Assembly (NCBI GenBank): GCA_050694275.1
Contig: JBOGXF010000047.1
Span: 1-17,708 of the forward strand
Source of the DNA: JBOGXF01 sp050694275
Lineage (GTDB): Bacteria; Actinomycetota; CADDZG01; WHSQ01
Direction of reading: 5' to 3'
DNA length: 17,708 nucleotides
Under the pieces are notes generated by a model. That model worked only from the letters and a program-made list of their open reading frames with translations. It did not search any database and was not told the DNA's origin. How positions within the stretch are numbered: the stretch's first letter is position 1; every line of letters starts with the position of its first letter. Below, one piece after another: positions 14,784 to 17,708 of the stretch. The position numbers and the translations under genes are program-made.

Positions 14784-15716
14784 ATGAGTGCAGATCCTCG
14801 CAACGTCGTCATCATCGGTTCCGGACCGGCCGGGCTCACGGCCGCGGTCTACGCGTCGCGCGCCAACCTCAAGCCCCTGGTGATCGAGGGGATCGAGGCC
14901 GGTGGCCAGCTCATGCTCACCACCGACGTCGAGAACTACCCCGGTTTCATCGACGGGATCATGGGCCCCGAGCTGATGGAGCGGATGCGCAAGCAGGCCG
15001 CCCGATTCGACACCGAATACCTCACCGACAACATCGCGTCCGTCGATCTCTCCGAGCGGCCGTTCGTCGTCACGACCAGCGATCAGTCCATCCCCGCACG
15101 CACGATCATCATCGCAACCGGAGCGAACGCGCGCATGCTCGAGGTGCCCGGCGAGCGCGAACTGCTCGGTCATGGGGTGTCCACGTGCGCGACGTGCGAC
15201 GGTTTCTTCTTCAAGGACCAGGAACTGCTCGTCGTCGGGGGGGGTGACTCCGCGGTGGAGGAAGCGACCTTCCTGACCAAGTTCGCGTCCAACGTAACGG
15301 TCGTTCACCGACGCGACGCACTGCGGGCGTCAAAGATCATGCAAGAGCGCGCGTTCGCCAACGACAAGATCGACTTTGTCTGGGATTCGGTCGTAACCGA
15401 GATCTTCGGCGACGGCAAGGTGTCCGGCGCTCGCCTCAAGAACGTCAAGACCGGTGAGGAGTCCGAGGTTTCGGCTGGGGGCGTGTTCGTAGCCATCGGA
15501 CACACCCCCAACACGTCGCTGTTTGAAGGTCAACTCGAGCTCTCGGGCGGCTACATCGTGACGCCCGACGAGGACACGCAGACGAGCGTCCCCGGCGTGT
15601 TCGCCGCAGGAGACGTCGTCGACTTCCGTTACCGGCAGGCCGTGACCGCCGCCGGGATGGGCTGTATGGCGGCCATGGACGCGGAGCGTTACCTCGAGGG
15701 TCACGCCCACCAGTAG
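14784..15716 (+). CDS. trxB: thioredoxin-disulfide reductase
   Basis: A cytosolic FAD enzyme that reduces thioredoxin with NADPH. It is 310 residues, standard for the low-Mr family. FAD-binding GSGPAG is at 12-17, the redox-active pair is C135 and C138 in STCATCDGF, and the NADPH-binding site GGGDSAVEEA at about 152-161 is followed by HRRDALRAS. The C-terminal FAD motif is GVFAAGDVVDFRYRQAVTAAGMGC. GTG 14772 and ATG 14775 are alternative starts, but AAGGTG at 14769-14774 gives the best spacing to ATG 14784, and the promoter places the transcription start at about 14771-14775. In many actinobacteria trxA follows; here the next gene, 15 bp on, is an M23 peptidase. Confidence 0.97.
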   Translation: MSADPRNVVIIGSGPAGLTAAVYASRANLKPLVIEGIEAGGQLMLTTDVENYPGFIDGIMGPELMERMRKQAARFDTEYLTDNIASVDLSERPFVVTTSDQSIPARTIIIATGANARMLEVPGERELLGHGVSTCATCDGFFFKDQELLVVGGGDSAVEEATFLTKFASNVTVVHRRDALRASKIMQERAFANDKIDFVWDSVVTEIFGDGKVSGARLKNVKTGEESEVSAGGVFVAIGHTPNTSLFEGQLELSGGYIVTPDEDTQTSVPGVFAAGDVVDFRYRQAVTAAGMGCMAAMDAERYLEGHAHQ

Positions 15717-15719
15717 CAT

Positions 15720-15725
15720 TACTCT
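15720..15725 (+). promoter_or_regulatory. candidate -10 element, leaderless M23 peptidase gene
   Basis: TACTCT (15720-15725) is followed by 6 nt and ATG 15732, with no Shine-Dalgarno in the 15-bp gap after trxB. This is exact leaderless spacing. The -35 region lies inside trxB and shows no clear hexamer. Confidence 0.4.
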
Positions 15726-15731
15726 CATCCC

Positions 15732-16322
15732 ATGCGACGTATCGCTCTCTTGCTCGCGCTCTCATCCCTCTCGCTCCTTCCGGCCTCGGAGCCCGTCGAC
15801 GCGGCCGCATCGATCGGCTACCTCGCGCCCGTGTCCGACGGCGGCATGGTCTTCCCGGTCGCCCGTTCGAGATGGTTTTCGGTGATCAATTTCGCAGACG
15901 ACTGGCACGCGCCCCGCATGCGGCTCGTCGAAGGCAAGTGGAGGCAGGTGGGCGTGCACGAAGGCAACGACATCTTTGCGGAGCCCGGCACCCCGGTGCG
16001 CGCGGTCACCTCCGGGGTGGTCGAGAGACTGGGGTGGACCTTCTACTCCGGCTGGCGAGTCGGGATTCGAGACGGGCAGGGCCGCTACTGGTTCTACGCT
16101 CATCTCCGGAGGTTCGCGCCGGGCATCGGCGTCGGTTCACCGGTGGCCCCGGGCGACGCGCTGGGAGAGGTCGGCAACACCGGATATGGAGCCGATCCCG
16201 GTCACCGCGATGAGTTCATCTACCACCTGCACATCGGGATCCAACAACCGGACGGCTCCTGGAGCAACCCTTATCCTCTGATGCGCCGTCTGTATCGAGC
16301 CGCGACGGCCGAGAACCGATGA
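15732..16322 (+). CDS. secreted M23 (LytM-like) peptidase
   Basis: A 196-residue exported protein with a signal peptide (about 1-25, MRRIALLLALSSLSLLPASEPVDAAA). The M23 zinc endopeptidase core carries H76 and D80 in HEGNDIFAEPGTPVRAV, H124 in WFYAHL, and H165 and H167 in YHLHIGI. All zinc ligands and the catalytic His are therefore present, and peptidoglycan cross-link hydrolysis is plausible. Unlike many M23 proteins it has no LysM, SH3 or coiled-coil region, so the partner or targeting is unknown. It starts 15 bp after trxB and overlaps the CwlM-like gene (ATGA at 16319-16322), tying it to wall metabolism. It sits where trxA usually lies in relatives. Confidence 0.92.
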   Translation: MRRIALLLALSSLSLLPASEPVDAAASIGYLAPVSDGGMVFPVARSRWFSVINFADDWHAPRMRLVEGKWRQVGVHEGNDIFAEPGTPVRAVTSGVVERLGWTFYSGWRVGIRDGQGRYWFYAHLRRFAPGIGVGSPVAPGDALGEVGNTGYGADPGHRDEFIYHLHIGIQQPDGSWSNPYPLMRRLYRAATAENR

Positions 16323-17362
16323 GCAGTTTGATCCGCGAAGGCGAGCGGTCGGAACAAGTTGCCGACGTTCAGGCGAGATTGCGCTCGCTCGGGATCGAGG
16401 TCGAGGACGAGACCGGGTTCTTCGGGCCCGCGACTGCGCGCGCCGTACGTTCGTTTCAACAGCGCCGGGACATCCTCGCCGACGGCATCGTCGGGCCCCA
16501 CACGTGGTCCGAGCTGGTGGAGGCGGGGTGGCGCCTGGGCGACCGCGGCCTTTACCTCAAGAACCCGCCGATGCGGGGCGACGACGTGCAGGTGCTGCAG
16601 GAGCGCCTCAACGCCCTGGGCTTCGACGCGGGGCGAGAGGACGGCATCTTCGGACGCGACACCGACATTGCGATCCGCAGTTTTCAGCGTGAGTACGGCG
16701 TGCCGGAGGACGGAATCTTCGGCCCGATGACTCACGCCGCCCTCGTCGGGCTCAGGGCGGATCGTCCCGACACCTCGGCCGCCTTACGCGAGGAGCTTCG
16801 CCGGCTCGAGCGCGCGAGCATCGCCCAGGCTCTCGTCATGATCGATCCGGGGCACGGCGGCGACGACCCCGGTGAGAAGGGTCCCGACGGGGGGGTCGAA
16901 GCCGATACCTGCTGGCACCTTGCGACGCTCTTGGCGGAGCGTCTCATCGTTGCGGGGGGGCGGGCGCGCTTCACGAGGATGGAGACCGAAGGACCCGACC
17001 CGACCGAGCGGGCTCGACGAGCGAACGACATCGGCGCGGATCTGTTCGTGTCGATTCACCTCAACACCAACGAGAGTCGTTCGGCCGAGGGCGCGTCGAC
17101 CTATCACTTCCCCCGCAGCAAGGCCGGCGCGCTTCTCGCCGAGCGAGTCCAAGAGCAGCTCGCGAGCCTGGGTTGCCGCGACTGCCGCAGCCACGCGCGC
17201 TCCTATCCGATCCTCAAGGAGACGCGCATGCCCGCCGTGCTCGTCGAGCCTGCCTTCATCACCAACCCGGACGAGGCCAAAAAACTCGCCGATCCCAACT
17301 TCAAGAGCGCGGTTGGGGACGCGATCGCATTGGGTGTCCTTCGTTATTACGAGACCGTCTGA
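16319..17362 (+). CDS. cwlM: CwlM-like N-acetylmuramoyl-L-alanine amidase family protein, no signal peptide
   Basis: A 347-residue protein with two peptidoglycan-binding-1 repeats, residues about 8-66 (VADVQARLRSLG...GFFGPATARAVRSFQQ) and 85-143 (VQVLQERLNALGF...GIFGRDTDIAIRSFQREYG), then an Amidase_3 domain (about 170-345). Zinc and catalytic residues are visible: H179 in DPGHGG, E194, H247 in VSIHLN, and E310 in LVEPAFITN. There is no signal peptide or TM, as in mycobacterial CwlM, a cytosolic protein that regulates MurA after phosphorylation by PknB. The same domain order and position next to parB support orthology. A regulatory role in wall precursor synthesis is inferred; hydrolysis is possible if exported. 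ATG 16319 overlaps the M23 stop. Confidence 0.92.
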   Translation: MSSLIREGERSEQVADVQARLRSLGIEVEDETGFFGPATARAVRSFQQRRDILADGIVGPHTWSELVEAGWRLGDRGLYLKNPPMRGDDVQVLQERLNALGFDAGREDGIFGRDTDIAIRSFQREYGVPEDGIFGPMTHAALVGLRADRPDTSAALREELRRLERASIAQALVMIDPGHGGDDPGEKGPDGGVEADTCWHLATLLAERLIVAGGRARFTRMETEGPDPTERARRANDIGADLFVSIHLNTNESRSAEGASTYHFPRSKAGALLAERVQEQLASLGCRDCRSHARSYPILKETRMPAVLVEPAFITNPDEAKKLADPNFKSAVGDAIALGVLRYYETV

Positions 17363-17376
17363 AGATCACCAGCGCT

Positions 17377-17708
17377 TCAGCGCGGCGACACCATCGTCGC
17401 CGATGCTCCCTGGGTTTTGCCGGTCATGATATCGAGCAGCCGCTCGAGTTCGTCGAGCGATACGAAGTCGAGCACGATGCGCCCCTTGCGCTTGCCCATC
17501 TCGACCCGCACGCGGGTCTGGAGATGCTCGGCCAGCATCCGCTGAGCCTCGACGACCTCGGGGGGCCGCGTCGGACGCCCTCCCGGCCCCCGGCTGGCGG
17601 ACGACAACACCTGGTATTTGCGCATGAGCTCTTCCGCCTCGCGCACCGACAACCCCTCTTGGGCCACCCTTTTGGCGAGACGCGGCTGGAACGCACTCCC
17701 CTGAAGCC
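17377..17708 (-). CDS. parB: ParB chromosome-partitioning protein, C-terminal part (5' end outside window)
   Basis: The last 110 residues of ParB, which binds parS sites near oriC and works with ParA in chromosome segregation. The visible part starts in the centre of the protein: LAKRVAQEGLSVREAEELMRKY is the end of the helix-turn-helix/KorB region. A Pro/Arg-rich linker follows, then the C-terminal dimerisation domain (EAQRMLAEHLQTRVRVEMGKRKGRIVLDFVSLDELERLLDIM). The frame stays open to the window edge. It converges on the CwlM-like gene, with 14 bp between stops. This order places oriC beyond the right edge. Confidence 0.94.
   Translation of the reverse strand, partial: LQGSAFQPRLAKRVAQEGLSVREAEELMRKYQVLSSASRGPGGRPTRPPEVVEAQRMLAEHLQTRVRVEMGKRKGRIVLDFVSLDELERLLDIMTGKTQGASATMVSPR

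Noticed and set aside
17369..17386. Small GCGC-TTCA-GCGC hairpin between the convergent amidase and parB ends
   Set aside because: The stem is only four to five base pairs, lies partly in coding sequence, and has no T-run on either strand; not enough for a terminator call.
1..17708. CRISPR arrays, insertion sequences, tRNA/rRNA genes, parS-like TGTTTCACGTGAAACA sites
   Set aside because: None seen by reading; no spaced direct repeats, transposase motifs, cloverleaf ends or close parS match.

Overview
The window is a GC-rich stretch of chromosome from an actinomycete-type bacterium (Actinomycetota). Neither class nor genus can be fixed by eye. Three things point there: an actinobacterial-type inositol-phosphate synthase, frequent GTG/TTG starts, and the gene order cca/pcnA (minus) | DUF6049-like, murJ, protein kinase, sigM-type sigma, anti-sigma, trxB, cwlM-like amidase (plus) | parB (minus). 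That order is the one found next to the replication origin in many actinobacteria (in M. tuberculosis, roughly Rv3907c to Rv3917c). oriC is therefore expected a few kb beyond the right edge, past parB/parA, but it is not in the window.

Left part (1-3700): the 3' portion of ino1, an MFS permease starting just after it, a minus-strand SIMPL-domain secreted protein with a good leaderless promoter, and a divergent putative glycolipid-binding protein. Middle minus-strand operon (3710-7023): a PilT-type retraction ATPase, CCA-adding enzyme with HD domain, and a class I methyltransferase; the last two overlap by ATGA. A roughly 220-bp divergent region then leads to a small KGG-repeat protein.

Right plus-strand block (7518-17362): a large secreted, membrane-anchored DUF6049-like protein; the lipid II flippase MurJ; a small uncharacterised one-TM protein; a transmembrane Ser/Thr kinase with an extracellular discoidin-like domain; an ECF sigma factor with a membrane-bound zinc anti-sigma factor; thioredoxin reductase; a secreted M23 peptidase; and a CwlM-like cytosolic amidase. 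Many of these genes overlap or nearly touch. Together they link cell-wall precursor export (MurJ), wall-state sensing (kinase ectodomain), stress transcription (sigma/anti-sigma), thiol redox (TrxB) and wall-enzyme control (M23, CwlM-like). The block converges on the 3' end of parB.

The most informative non-coding signal is an exact GGAAT-N18-GTT element immediately upstream of trxB, matching the SigR/SigH thiol-stress promoter consensus. Several other genes have a TAnnnT -10 hexamer 6-9 nt before the start codon and no Shine-Dalgarno sequence, which is the geometry of leaderless transcripts. I see no tRNA or rRNA genes, insertion sequences, CRISPR arrays or phage genes. Most of the window is a conserved housekeeping neighbourhood; the novelty lies in local variations, not in a clearly new system.
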